Assembly: GCF_949282365.1 (NCBI RefSeq)
Contig: NZ_CASDOY010000042.1
Location: 1-17,735, forward strand
DNA: 17,735 nucleotides
Origin: an uncultured Desulfovibrio sp.
Lineage (GTDB): Bacteria; Desulfobacterota; Desulfovibrionia; Desulfovibrionales; Desulfovibrionaceae
Direction of reading: 5' to 3'
Below are positions 1 through 8,546 of this stretch, piece by piece. The notes under the pieces were generated by a model that worked only from the letters and a program-made list of their open reading frames with translations, ran no database searches and had not been told where the DNA came from. The position numbers and the translations under genes are program-made. Each line of letters opens with the position of its first letter. Within the stretch, counting starts at the first letter, position 1.

Positions 1-14
1 CCCGGCAGGCGGCA

Positions 15-43
15 TTGCGGCCGCGCCCGAGGCGGCGTATAGT
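15..43 (+). promoter_or_regulatory. Sigma-70-type promoter for thiD
   Basis: A -35 box TTGCGG (15-20) and a -10 box TATAGT (38-43) are separated by exactly 17 bases. The predicted transcript starts near 50 and leads directly into thiD. No structured leader such as a TPP riboswitch fits in the short space before the start codon. Confidence 0.55.
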
Positions 44-96
44 CGTCTGTCCGGCCCCTTGGACCGGTCATGTCCATCCCTGAACTGGAGCTCTGC

Positions 97-888
<792 letters not shown>

Positions 889-889
889 A

Positions 890-901
890 GGCGGGCCCGC
901 C
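890..901 (+). repeat. GC palindrome just after thiD
   Basis: A perfect 12-base palindrome, GGCGGGCCCGCC, begins 2 bases after the thiD stop codon. No T tract follows, so it is not a typical intrinsic terminator. It could be an mRNA 3'-end-stabilising hairpin only if a few central bases form the loop. Confidence 0.3.
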
Positions 902-1054
902 TGCGATCTGCCCGCGGGAAGGCGCCGCCACGGCTCGCGCACGAGAGGGGCCCGGCTGCCGTCCTGCCTTGCCGCCACTGCCCGCAGCTTCCTGCGTCAC
1001 GACGGCGCGCCGCTGCCGTCCCCTTTTTCCTTCCACATCAACCCCAGAGCCTCC

Positions 1055-1849
1055 ATGCCGGACATCTCTTCCACCATGCGTCTCAGGCTGCTGCTGGCCT
1101 ATGACGGCAGCCGCTACCACGGCTGGCAGATACAGGAGACCCCCAGCCCGCCGCCCACCGTGCAGGCCGCCGTGGAAGCCGCCCTTGGCCGCATCGCCGG
1201 GCGGCCGGTGCGGGTCTTCGGTTCCGGCCGCACCGACGCGGGCGTCCATGCCCACGGCCAGGTGGCCCATGGCGACGTGCCCCGCCGCCCCGGTCTGGAC
1301 TGGCGTCACGCCCTCAACGCCCTGCTGCCCGCGGACGTGCGCGTCCTGCACTGGCAGGAGGCCGCGCCGGACTTCCACGCCCGCATCAGCGCCCTGCGCA
1401 AGACCTATGTCTATGATTTCTGGCAGGAACAGGGCTTCGTGCCGCCCCGGCTGGTCCCCTTCGTCTGGCGCTGCGGCCCGCTGGATGCCGAAGCCATGCG
1501 CGCGGCCCTGCCCTTCCTGCTGGGCCGCCGCGACTTCGCCAGCCTGCAGAACGCCGGTACCGAGATGGAAAGCACCGTGCGCGAGCTCCAGGGCGCCACG
1601 CTGACGGAACTGCCACCCGTGGAGTTCCTGCCGCCCCACCTTCCTTGCCTGCGCCTGAGCGTCACGGCCGACGGCTTTTTGAAACAGATGGTGCGCAACA
1701 TGGCCGGACTGCTGGTCGCCTGCGGCCGCCACAAGCTGCGCCCCGACCGGATCCCCGCCATCCTCGCCGCTGCCGACCGCCGCGCCCTGCCCAGCCCCAC
1801 GGCCCCGCCGCAGGGCCTGGCCCTGGCCCATGTGGAGTATCCGGCATGA
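1055..1849 (+). CDS. truA: tRNA pseudouridine(38-40) synthase TruA
   Basis: TruA isomerises uridines 38-40 in the anticodon arm of tRNAs. The 264-residue protein shows the N-terminal AYDGSRYHGWQ motif (15-25), the catalytic loop GSGRTDAGVHAHGQVAH (56-72) with nucleophile Asp61, the KTYVYDF strand (116-122) and the C-terminal FLKQMVRNMAG motif (208-218). Length and order match bacterial TruA. The start at 1055 gives a short MPDISST extension. An ATG at 1076 would begin at the conserved strand, and neither has a strong Shine-Dalgarno sequence, so the exact start is unsure. It is transcribed in the same direction as thiD and may share its transcript. Confidence 0.94.
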   Translation: MPDISSTMRLRLLLAYDGSRYHGWQIQETPSPPPTVQAAVEAALGRIAGRPVRVFGSGRTDAGVHAHGQVAHGDVPRRPGLDWRHALNALLPADVRVLHWQEAAPDFHARISALRKTYVYDFWQEQGFVPPRLVPFVWRCGPLDAEAMRAALPFLLGRRDFASLQNAGTEMESTVRELQGATLTELPPVEFLPPHLPCLRLSVTADGFLKQMVRNMAGLLVACGRHKLRPDRIPAILAAADRRALPSPTAPPQGLALAHVEYPA

Positions 1850-1957
1850 TATATCGGGGACAGGAGGGGTCATGACGGCGGCAAGGCGCATCATGCCCCT
1901 TTTTGCCCCGCCGTTTTCCTTCTTGTCAGCAAAACGATCCAGGACCGGGAGCAGGCT

Positions 1958-2908
1958 ATGAGCGATATCAAATTATTCCGTTTTTCCAAGGAAGGAGCCA
2001 CGGCCCTTTCGGCACGCACGGCACTGGTGGAACGCGAGCTGCATGACCTGATGGAAAAGCATATGCAGTGCTTTTTGGGCATACGCTTTGTGGCTCATGA
2101 ATTCAGTACGGGAAAAGTCCATCGCGGACGCATCGACTCGCTGGGTCTGGACGAGAACAACTGCCCCGTGATCCTTGAATACAAGCGCCACGTCAATGAA
2201 AACGTCATCAATCAAGGTCTGTACTACCTCGACTGGCTGATGGACCATCAGGCGGACTTCAAGCTTCTTGTCCTTGAGCGCTACGGTCAGGACATGGCCG
2301 ATGCCATTGAATGGCAGGGGACCCGCGTGCTTTGCGTAGCCGGGGATTTCACCAAGTTCGACGAACACGCCGTTGCCCAGATCGGCCGCAATATCGAATT
2401 GATCCGCTACAAATATTTCGGCGATGACCTCCTGATGCTGGAATGGTTGAATCCGGTACAATCGAGTATCGAGCCCGTCGGCACCGGAAAACAGACCATC
2501 GAAGCCACGGGAAAAAATCCACAGTCCGGCGCCTGCCCGGAAAGCCCGGACAAAAATACCGGCTGCCTGACCTCCCAGCTGGCGACCATGCCGGACGGAC
2601 AGCGTACCTTGTATGACGAGCTGTACCGCTTCGTCACCTCGCTGGGAGACGACGTCAACAGCAAGGAATTGCGGCGCTATATCGCCTTTGCACGGCTCAA
2701 GAACTTTGCCTGCCTGGCTCCCATGAAAGGCTGGTTCAAGCTGTGGCTGCACCTCGCCCCGGACAGCGTGCCCCTGGAAGAAGGCTTCAGCCGCGACGTC
2801 AGCAAGACAGGCCATTGGGGCACCGGCGATATTGAAATAAACCTGCGCACCCTGGCCGACTTCGACAAGGTCAAACCGCTGTTGGAACGGGCCTATCTGG
2901 AAAGCTGA
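1958..2908 (+). CDS. PD-(D/E)XK nuclease-like protein with C-terminal DUF5655-type domain
   Basis: A 316-residue soluble protein. The N-terminal half looks like a NucS-type restriction-endonuclease fold: GRIDSLGLD (57-65) supplies Asp60 and VILEYKR (71-77) supplies Glu74 and Lys76, matching a D-x(n)-E-x-K metal site. A polar linker of about residues 170-205 leads to a C-terminal domain (about 208-316) that resembles DUF5655, which some databases label a predicted transport protein. No membrane segment or signal peptide is visible. The start has a GGAGCAGG ribosome-binding site. Codon use is clearly less GC-rich than in truA or thiD, suggesting later acquisition. DNA or RNA cleavage, perhaps in repair or defence, is an inference from the motif. 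The substrate is unknown. Confidence 0.75.
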   Translation: MSDIKLFRFSKEGATALSARTALVERELHDLMEKHMQCFLGIRFVAHEFSTGKVHRGRIDSLGLDENNCPVILEYKRHVNENVINQGLYYLDWLMDHQADFKLLVLERYGQDMADAIEWQGTRVLCVAGDFTKFDEHAVAQIGRNIELIRYKYFGDDLLMLEWLNPVQSSIEPVGTGKQTIEATGKNPQSGACPESPDKNTGCLTSQLATMPDGQRTLYDELYRFVTSLGDDVNSKELRRYIAFARLKNFACLAPMKGWFKLWLHLAPDSVPLEEGFSRDVSKTGHWGTGDIEINLRTLADFDKVKPLLERAYLES

Positions 2909-2945
2909 CCCCCAGTGCGCTCACATCCTTCCCCGCCGTAAAAAA

Positions 2946-2980
2946 GAGGACGTCCCGTCATCGGGGCGTCCTCCTTCTCT
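2946..2980. terminator. Bidirectional intrinsic terminator
   Basis: The stem GAGGACGTCCC (2946-2956) pairs with GGGGCGTCCTC (2963-2973) through one G-T pair and a 6-base loop. An A run lies on the left (2941-2945) and a T-rich tract on the right (TTCTCTTT), so it can serve both the plus-strand nuclease-like gene and the converging minus-strand lipoprotein gene. Confidence 0.8.
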
Positions 2981-3012
2981 TTCGTCATCCCTTGTCCTGG
3001 CGGACAGGCAGC

Positions 3013-3996
3013 CTATTTCTGCGCCGCTCCCCGCCGGTTGTAGGCCTCCACAAAGGCATTGTAGGCCTGCTGGCAGTCCTGCAGGGCGATGTTGAGCTGC
3101 CGGCGCGTGGTATGGCTGAAGTGGTCCTCCTGCCCCTGGGCCACGGCCCGGGGAAAGAGGTCGGCCTTGTCCAGGAAGGCCAGCCAGAGGCGCTTTTCTT
3201 CCTCCGTCATGGCCTGGGTCCGGCTGCGGGCAGTGGCCAGCGCCTCCTCCATCTCCTTGCGCCAGGCCTCCACGGCCAGCGCATCGGGATTGGCGTCGCG
3301 CAACAGCACGCTGCCCAGCAGGAAGCGGCTGAACAGGAAACGGGCCGAGCTGATGGCATCTTTCAGCGGATCGCCGCGCAGCAGCACGTCCTCGGCCTGG
3401 CGGCTGCGATCCCGCACCAGCACCAGCAGGGCGTCGCGGGCCCTGGCGAACTCGGTGTGCCGGGCCTGCAGACGGCGCAGCAGCTTCTTGCCCTGGGCGC
3501 CGTCGTCCACTATTTCCTCATCCAGCGCGTACTTGCGCAAGGCCGCGTTCAGCTTTTCCATGTCGGTCAGCGCGCGCCGCATGTCGGCCGCCAGATCGCG
3601 CAGCCGGGCCGCATCGCCCTCGCCCCAGACGGCCGCCACCACCGCGGGACGTTCCCCCAGCTCGGCCGGGCGCTGCGGCGCTTTGCCCAGCAGCCAGGTG
3701 CGCATATAGTCCTCGGCCTGATGCAGCAGATGCCCGGCGTATATGCCGGCCACATCGGCCCAGCGCCAGAAGGCATTGCCCGCATCCAGCAGCCGGGTGG
3801 CGGCTTCGGCCTCCCCGGCGGAGGCGGGCGGCTCGGGCACGCGCAGCCTGGCGGCCGCACGCTGCACCGCTCCGGCGATGGTGGCCGTGTCCGGCCCTGC
3901 CGTGCGGGGGGCTTCCTCACGGCAGGCGCAGAGGACGAGGATCAGGGCGGCGGCGCAGACCAGTGCCGTCAAACGGACAGGAGCAAAGCCGCGCAC
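3013..3996 (-). CDS. Predicted lipoprotein, possibly DUF3829-like
   Basis: A 327-residue protein with a signal peptide (Arg2/Arg8, then hydrophobic 10-22) ending in a lipobox LCAC with Cys25 as lipidation site. The mature part is almost entirely helical and charged, with heptad-like stretches (about 130-175 and 240-275) and a C-terminal AYNAFVEAYNR. This resembles the DUF3829/YiiG lipoprotein type, but I hold that family call loosely. The start is GTG at 3996, and its G is also the last base of the upstream phosphatase's TAG stop (TAGTG). Translational coupling is therefore likely. No enzyme motif is visible, and a role at the cell envelope is inferred only from lipidation and from the sugar-activation genes upstream. 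Confidence 0.75.
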   Translation of the reverse strand: MRGFAPVRLTALVCAAALILVLCACREEAPRTAGPDTATIAGAVQRAAARLRVPEPPASAGEAEAATRLLDAGNAFWRWADVAGIYAGHLLHQAEDYMRTWLLGKAPQRPAELGERPAVVAAVWGEGDAARLRDLAADMRRALTDMEKLNAALRKYALDEEIVDDGAQGKKLLRRLQARHTEFARARDALLVLVRDRSRQAEDVLLRGDPLKDAISSARFLFSRFLLGSVLLRDANPDALAVEAWRKEMEEALATARSRTQAMTEEEKRLWLAFLDKADLFPRAVAQGQEDHFSHTTRRQLNIALQDCQQAYNAFVEAYNRRGAAQK

Positions 3997-4631
3997 TAGA
4001 CGTGCTCCGCGATCCAGGCGTCGAGCCCGGTCAGATCAGGCCCCCAGGGGAATGCCCCGCCCCGGAGTTCCGGCCCGATGCCATAGAACAGGGTGCCCAC
4101 TTCCTCGGCGGCATCGCGGTCCGTGGAGGCGTCGCCCACCATCAGGGCCTCCTCGGGCAGCACGCCCGCCTTGTCCACGATCATGGCCAGCAGGCGGGCC
4201 TTGGACGGCGGCGAACCGTAGATGCCCGTGAAGCAGCCGTCCAGCCCGCGTTCCCTGAGGATGACGTTCAGTTCTTCGTGCGGCGCGCCGGAGCAGACAT
4301 AGAGCGGCAGCCTGCCGCGCCAATGTTCCAGCACTTCGGCCACGCCGGGGATGAGGTCGCAGCGGCGCACCTCGTCCAGGGCGTAATCGGCAAAACGCCT
4401 GCCCCATTCCCCGGATTCGGCGGGCGTGATCTCCCTGCCCAGCACTTCGCGGAAGAACCATGCGAATTTTGTGTAGCGGCTCACGCCGCCGTGCACGGTA
4501 TGGTACATGACGAAACGGTCGCGGGCCTCCTCGCCGTAGGGCTCGGCCAGACGCGCGAAAGCGCGCGTCTTGACGGGCACACTGTCGAGGATCACGCCAT
4601 CGCAGTCGAAAACGAGACATTTCAGGGCCAT
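3996..4631 (-). CDS. HAD-superfamily phosphatase (subfamily IA, beta-phosphoglucomutase-like)
   Basis: A cytosolic HAD hydrolase of 211 residues with all four motifs. Motif I is VFDCDGVILDS (7-17) with nucleophile Asp9 and acid Asp11. Motif II is Ser114 in YVCSGAP, motif III is Lys144 in SPPSKARLL, and motif IV is VGDASTDRDAA (165-175) with Asp167 and Asp171. The helical cap (about 15-90) fits phosphatases acting on small sugar phosphates. The reading frame stays open far upstream, but AAAGGAG lies just before the ATG at 4631 and the HAD fold begins there, so the longer version is rejected. In this cluster it could dephosphorylate a sugar intermediate. The substrate is not readable from sequence. 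Confidence 0.9.
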   Translation of the reverse strand: MALKCLVFDCDGVILDSVPVKTRAFARLAEPYGEEARDRFVMYHTVHGGVSRYTKFAWFFREVLGREITPAESGEWGRRFADYALDEVRRCDLIPGVAEVLEHWRGRLPLYVCSGAPHEELNVILRERGLDGCFTGIYGSPPSKARLLAMIVDKAGVLPEEALMVGDASTDRDAAEEVGTLFYGIGPELRGGAFPWGPDLTGLDAWIAEHV

Positions 4632-4839
4632 GCGGACTCCTTTCACACGCCGTTGCCGGCGCGCCTTACACTGCCGGAGCGGGAGGCGGACGGCCTCGGC
4701 CGCCGGGCAGGACACTCCCGGACAAAGATCGCAGCGATGGCCGGCGGCGCGGCGGAAGGCCGCCCCTGCCGGGGACTGCGCGAAGGGGACGACACAGGGG
4801 AGCGGAAGGCACGGGCCTCCCTCTCCCGGACAGCCAGCC
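4632..4839. other. Non-coding spacer between acetyltransferase and phosphatase genes
   Basis: About 208 bases, very GC-rich, with several short inverted repeats. Only the phosphatase ribosome-binding site is recognisable at its left end. No convincing minus-strand promoter or terminator was found, so the downstream genes could still be read from the upstream operon. Confidence 0.4.
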
Positions 4840-5439
4840 TCACGGCCCGCAGCGGCCGTGGTCGCGCCGGCCGATGGGCCGCGCCGGGACACCGCCCACG
4901 ATGCTGAAGGGCGCCACATCGCGGGTGACCACGGCCCCCGCGCCCACCACGGCTCCGCGGCCGATGCACACATCGGGCGTGATGACGCAGTTGGCACCGA
5001 TCCAGACATCGTCCCCGATGACGATGGCGCCGGGCTGGTGCCCCTGCTGCAGGATGGGCACATCGGCCCGGGTGAAGCAGTGGTTGGAGGCGCGCAGCAC
5101 GGTGCCGGGCCCCACGGCCACATGCTTGCCCATGACGATGCGGCCGCCATCGGCCGCCACATGGACATGGGGCGAGATGGAAACGCCGTCGCCCAGCACC
5201 AGCTCGCCGTCACCGGCCGTGATGATGCAGCCCCGTCCCAGGCGGACGGCATCACCGAAACGCATGTTGCGGCAGCCCACGAAACTCAGGCCCGTGCCGA
5301 AGCGCACCGAGCCGCAGCCGGCGAACAGCCAGCGCCAGGCCAGCAGGCGCAGGGCCAGCCCCAGCGGTGTGGGGATCCAGGCAAAGCAGGCCACCCAGAG
5401 CTCTTCCCAGGCTGCCCGGAGGCGGGAGGCGAGATCCAT
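4840..5439 (-). CDS. Hexapeptide-repeat O-acetyltransferase (LbH fold)
   Basis: A 199-residue acyltransferase with a left-handed beta-helix. Hexapeptide-type repeats run from about residue 45 to 190, for example VSISPHVHV, IVMGKHVAVG and IVIGDDVWIGANCVI. The active-site histidine is probably in RASNHCFTRAD (about 116-126), as in maltose/galactoside and colanic-acid acetyltransferases. An amphipathic or hydrophobic N-terminal helix (about 10-35) may touch the membrane. The gene starts directly after the cytidylyltransferase stop (TAG then ATG, no gap), so it is tightly coupled to it. It probably acetylates a sugar or polysaccharide from acetyl-CoA, and the acceptor is unknown. Confidence 0.88.
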   Translation of the reverse strand: MDLASRLRAAWEELWVACFAWIPTPLGLALRLLAWRWLFAGCGSVRFGTGLSFVGCRNMRFGDAVRLGRGCIITAGDGELVLGDGVSISPHVHVAADGGRIVMGKHVAVGPGTVLRASNHCFTRADVPILQQGHQPGAIVIGDDVWIGANCVITPDVCIGRGAVVGAGAVVTRDVAPFSIVGGVPARPIGRRDHGRCGP

Positions 5440-6210
5440 CTACTTCCTGTACTCCCGCATGAGGGCATCGCCTTCCATGAGGCGGGTCACGCGGGCCAGG
5501 TCCCCGGGGGTGTCCACGCTCCAGGTGCGGGCGCTGGTGGGCACCATGCGGACTTTTTCGCCATGTTCGAGGATACGCATCATGTCCACGGATTCATAGA
5601 TCTCCAGCGGGCTCTCCTCCATCTCGTTGAAGCGGAGCAGGTAGTCGCGGCGGAAGGGGATGATGCAGACCTGCTTGCGCATGGGCACCCTGTCGGAGCC
5701 CTTCTTGCGCGAGGGGATGGGCTCGCGCGAGAAGTAGAGGGCGTCGCTGTTGCGGTCCACCACCACCTTGACTTCGTTGGGGTCCTCGAATTCTTCCAGG
5801 GTGTCCATATCGGCCATCAGGTTGACCACATTGATGGACGGGTCCCCGAGCATGGGTGCCACGGCGGCGTCGATCATTTCGGGCAGCACCATGGGTTCGT
5901 CGCCCTGCACCATGACCACGATATCGGCCTTGCGGCCCGTGGCGGCCTCGATCTTGAGCAGGGCCTCGGCGGTACGGGTGGAGCAGCGCACATGGTGGTC
6001 GCCGGTCATGACGCACTTGAGGCCCGCGTCCTTGCAGTAGTTTTCGATGATCCCGTCGCAGGTGGCCACATAGGTGCCGGAAAGGCACTGGCTCATGGCG
6101 GTGCGGAAGGCCACATGGCCCACCATGGGCACGCCGTGGATCAGGGCCAGGGGTTTGCCGGGGAAGCGGCTGGAGCCCATGCGGGCGGGGATGATGGCGA
6201 TGATGTTCAT
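5440..6210 (-). CDS. KdsB-like CMP-sugar synthase (3-deoxy-manno-octulosonate cytidylyltransferase family)
   Basis: This family transfers CMP from CTP to a 3-deoxy-2-keto acid sugar such as KDO. The 256-residue protein has the nucleotide-binding IIPARMGSSRFPGKPL (6-21), VQGDEPMV (101-108), NEVKVVVD (145-152), ALYFSREPIP (157-166) and the C-terminal VDTPGDLARV (232-241), all typical of KdsB. The segment after the ADH/GDH position is unusual: canonical KdsB has a histidine followed by SGT and an arginine, while here it reads DHHVRCSTRTAE (71-82). Sugar specificity may therefore differ. The start at 6210 is fixed by GGGAGGA just upstream; the open frame continues further but lacks similarity. 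It is coupled to the acetyltransferase gene. Confidence 0.88.
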   Translation of the reverse strand: MNIIAIIPARMGSSRFPGKPLALIHGVPMVGHVAFRTAMSQCLSGTYVATCDGIIENYCKDAGLKCVMTGDHHVRCSTRTAEALLKIEAATGRKADIVVMVQGDEPMVLPEMIDAAVAPMLGDPSINVVNLMADMDTLEEFEDPNEVKVVVDRNSDALYFSREPIPSRKKGSDRVPMRKQVCIIPFRRDYLLRFNEMEESPLEIYESVDMMRILEHGEKVRMVPTSARTWSVDTPGDLARVTRLMEGDALMREYRK

Positions 6211-6509
6211 GAGGTCCTCCCTGGGCAGCGTCCTGCCCGGACAAGGGATGGAAACGGCCGGGCGCGGGAGCCGGGCCGGGAGCTTGCTGACAGCACAGAC
6301 CGCGGACGGGCCGCCCCTGACGCGGAGCCTGCTGCCGGCCGTCCTGCAGGGCCTTTTGCGCCCTGACGCGCCGCCGGGACAGCCGACCCGGAGCCGGAGG
6401 CCCGCCGGATACGGCGGCCGGACGGCGGAAAGATGCGGGCCGGAGCCGGCAGGCGCGGGCAGGCCGGCGGCCGCACCAGGAGCCCGCACGGGCCGCACGC
6501 AGGCCGGCA
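6211..6509. other. Non-coding GC-rich spacer inside the sugar cluster
   Basis: 299 bases separate the epimerase stop from the cytidylyltransferase start. The spacer carries short perfect inverted repeats, including GGGCAG (6223-6228) with CTGCCC (6233-6238), which forms a hairpin just ahead of the ribosome-binding site in the minus-strand mRNA. No clear promoter, terminator with a T tract, or coding sequence was seen. Confidence 0.4.
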
Positions 6510-7424
6510 CTAATCGTCAGTGGACACCAGATAGCCGCCCTCGCTCTGCAGCTCGGGGTGGATGCGGCGGTGTTCTTCTTCCATGATGCGCAGGATGCCC
6601 TGGCCCAGGTCCACGGTCAGCGGCGGCACCAGCTTGCGGCCCATCTTGGGCATGAAGGCGTAGGGCGTCACCTGGTAATGGCCGCTGTTGGGGTCGTTCT
6701 GGTAATTGATCTGCAGCTCCTTACCCAGCATCTCGCCGATCATGGTGAACAGATCGCCCACGCGCATGGGCTGGTTGCCGGAGATGATGATGTTCTGGTT
6801 GGCGAATTCCGGCTCCAGGATCTGCAGGGTGGCGCTGGAGGCGTCGTCCACATGCACATATTCCCGCAGGGCCGTGGGCGCGCCGTAATAGGTGATGCTG
6901 CCGCTGGTCAGGGCCTCGTGCACGAAGCGGTGGATGGCATTGCGCGTATCGGCGCGGGGCCCGTACAGGGAACCGTAACGCAGGATGGTGTACGGCAGGC
7001 CGTGCATGGCCTGGTAATTTTCGATATAGATCTCGCAGGCCTGCTTGCTGCAGCGGTAGAAGCCGCCGGATTTGCCGTAGACATAGAGCGAGCTGGCAAA
7101 GATGTAACGCCGTGTGCCGGCCTGGCGGCAGGCCTCCAGGGCCATGACGTTGCCCACCACATTGAGGCGGGCCGTATCCACGGGACGGCTGTTGGCCTCG
7201 CCGATGTCGGCGATGCCCGCATAGTTGAAGACCATATCGGCGCCCTGCACCGCGGTCCGCACGCAGTCCTCGTCCAGGATGCTGCCCACCAGCATCGTCT
7301 GGTCGTCGCGCAGCCAGGGAGAAGGACGCACGTCCACGATGGTCACATCATGGCCGGCGCCGGACAGTTTGTCGCAGATGTGCGATCCCAGGAAACCGGA
7401 ACCGCCGAAAACGGTGATCTTCAC
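6510..7424 (-). CDS. NAD-dependent epimerase/dehydratase (extended SDR)
   Basis: A 304-residue extended short-chain dehydrogenase/reductase, the family of nucleotide-sugar epimerases, dehydratases and reductases. The Rossmann motif GGSGFLG is at 7-13, with Asp31 at the end of strand 2 suggesting NAD(H). Catalytic residues are Ser111/Ser112 in FASSLYVYG and the Tyr123-x3-Lys127 pair in FYRCSKQ. YGSLYGPRA (150-158) and REYVHVDDA are typical substrate-side motifs. The spacing between the SS motif and the YxxxK is normal. The start is GTG at 7424, with GGGAG upstream. It follows the aldolase gene by 30 bases and is surely co-transcribed. The exact sugar and reaction cannot be read. Confidence 0.9.
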   Translation of the reverse strand: MKITVFGGSGFLGSHICDKLSGAGHDVTIVDVRPSPWLRDDQTMLVGSILDEDCVRTAVQGADMVFNYAGIADIGEANSRPVDTARLNVVGNVMALEACRQAGTRRYIFASSLYVYGKSGGFYRCSKQACEIYIENYQAMHGLPYTILRYGSLYGPRADTRNAIHRFVHEALTSGSITYYGAPTALREYVHVDDASSATLQILEPEFANQNIIISGNQPMRVGDLFTMIGEMLGKELQINYQNDPNSGHYQVTPYAFMPKMGRKLVPPLTVDLGQGILRIMEEEHRRIHPELQSEGGYLVSTDD

Positions 7425-7454
7425 TGTGCTGCTCCCTGCAAAAGGGCCTGCCGC

Positions 7455-8243
7455 CTAGACCCCGGCGGGACGCTCCGCCGCCTGCCAGAGGAAGACCGAG
7501 TCGATACCGTAGGCGATGAAGCGGCAGCCCGCCGCCACCTGGCGCTCCAGTTCGCCGGGATCGGGCTGCACCACATGCAGGCCCATGCGGACATGGTGGC
7601 GCCGGCAGGCCTCGTCGATGCGCTCCATGGCCGCCCTGAAATCGGGATGGTCGAAACGGCCGGTCAGGCCCATGGAACCGGAAAGGTCATAGGGGCCCAC
7701 CATGATGGCGTCCAGGCGCGGATGGTCCAGGATGGCGTCCAGCTCCTCCAGGGCGCGGACATGTTCGATCTGGGCCACCAGGAAGAGCTGCGGGGCCGTG
7801 TCCCGCATATAGTCGTCGAAATGTTTGCCAAAGACGTTGGCCCGGCAAAAGCCCACGCCCCGGTTCTCGCGCAGCGGCGCATCGGGCAGGCGGCCGTCGT
7901 CATGACCGGGATAGGTGGCCCAGCTGATGGCCTGGTCCAGCTGTGCGCGGCTTTCGATCATGGGGAAGATCAGCCCCTGCGCGCCCGCTTCCAGCGCGCT
8001 CTTGACAGCGGTCTTGGAGGCGACGGGCAAACGGGCGAAGGGCGCGGCCCCGCCGCATTCGATGGCGCGGAAGATGTCGGGCAGGCCTGTGCGCCCGAAG
8101 GAACCGTGCTCCATGTCCACGGCCACCCAGTCATAGCCTGCACGGGCCATCAGCTCCGCCACATCGGCGGACGGCAATTGCAGCCAGGTGCCGATGGTGG
8201 CCTTGTCCTGCGCCAGCCTGGCGCGAATATCATGAATGTCCAT
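7455..8243 (-). CDS. HpcH/HpaI-family class II pyruvate aldolase
   Basis: This family makes or breaks C-C bonds between pyruvate and an aldehyde, giving 4-hydroxy-2-keto acids; members include 2-dehydro-3-deoxyglucarate aldolase. The 262-residue protein has VDMEHGSFG (42-50) with the catalytic His46, FARLP (69-73) with Arg71 that holds pyruvate, and metal ligands Glu160 (AQIEH) and Asp186 (GPYDLSGS). The open frame runs much further upstream, but similarity starts at MDIHDIRARL, so ATG 8243 is chosen even though its Shine-Dalgarno is weak. As the first gene of the minus-strand cluster it could supply a 3-deoxy-2-keto acid to the cytidylyltransferase. This role is inference. Confidence 0.88.
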   Translation of the reverse strand: MDIHDIRARLAQDKATIGTWLQLPSADVAELMARAGYDWVAVDMEHGSFGRTGLPDIFRAIECGGAAPFARLPVASKTAVKSALEAGAQGLIFPMIESRAQLDQAISWATYPGHDDGRLPDAPLRENRGVGFCRANVFGKHFDDYMRDTAPQLFLVAQIEHVRALEELDAILDHPRLDAIMVGPYDLSGSMGLTGRFDHPDFRAAMERIDEACRRHHVRMGLHVVQPDPGELERQVAAGCRFIAYGIDSVFLWQAAERPAGV

Positions 8244-8296
8244 AGCGAAACGGCGTGCCGCCGCCGGGCTTGAGGTTATGCCGTGAAGGCCCGGCC

Positions 8297-8325
8297 AGCA
8301 TAGCGCGAGGCCGCACGGGGCGCAA
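8297..8325 (-). promoter_or_regulatory. Promoter of the aldolase-epimerase operon
   Basis: On the minus strand a -35 box TTGCGC (8325-8320) and a -10 box TATGCT (8302-8297) are separated by 17 bases. Transcription would start near 8290, leaving about 47 bases before the aldolase ATG. Confidence 0.55.
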
Positions 8326-8546
8326 GCAGGCCGCCCCCGGGGAAGGGCCACAGGGAAAAGCAACTGCCGAAGCAGCGGAAAAGCCCGGCCCGCGTCCGCG
8401 AAGAAGGCGACATGTTGCGGCACGGCCTGCCGGTTTCCCGGATACAGGCCAGCGCCCGCAGGGAAGCCCCCATTTCCGGCCGGCACAATGGACATCGCAA
8501 GCCGGCCCGCCTCAGCGGGAGGAGCCGGCAGACAGGGCATAAAAAA

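Noticed and set aside
4632..5255. Upstream extension of the HAD phosphatase frame
   Set aside because: It overlaps the acetyltransferase gene in another frame; the HAD fold and a strong ribosome-binding site both point to ATG 4631.
4570..6366. Plus-strand open frame of 598 codons over the minus-strand sugar genes
   Set aside because: It is antisense to genes with clear catalytic motifs, its translation is rich in repeated His/Gly/Ala from GC-biased antisense codons, and it has no start signal.
6558..8273. Plus-strand open frame of 571 codons
   Set aside because: It is antisense to the epimerase and aldolase genes, with no recognisable domain.
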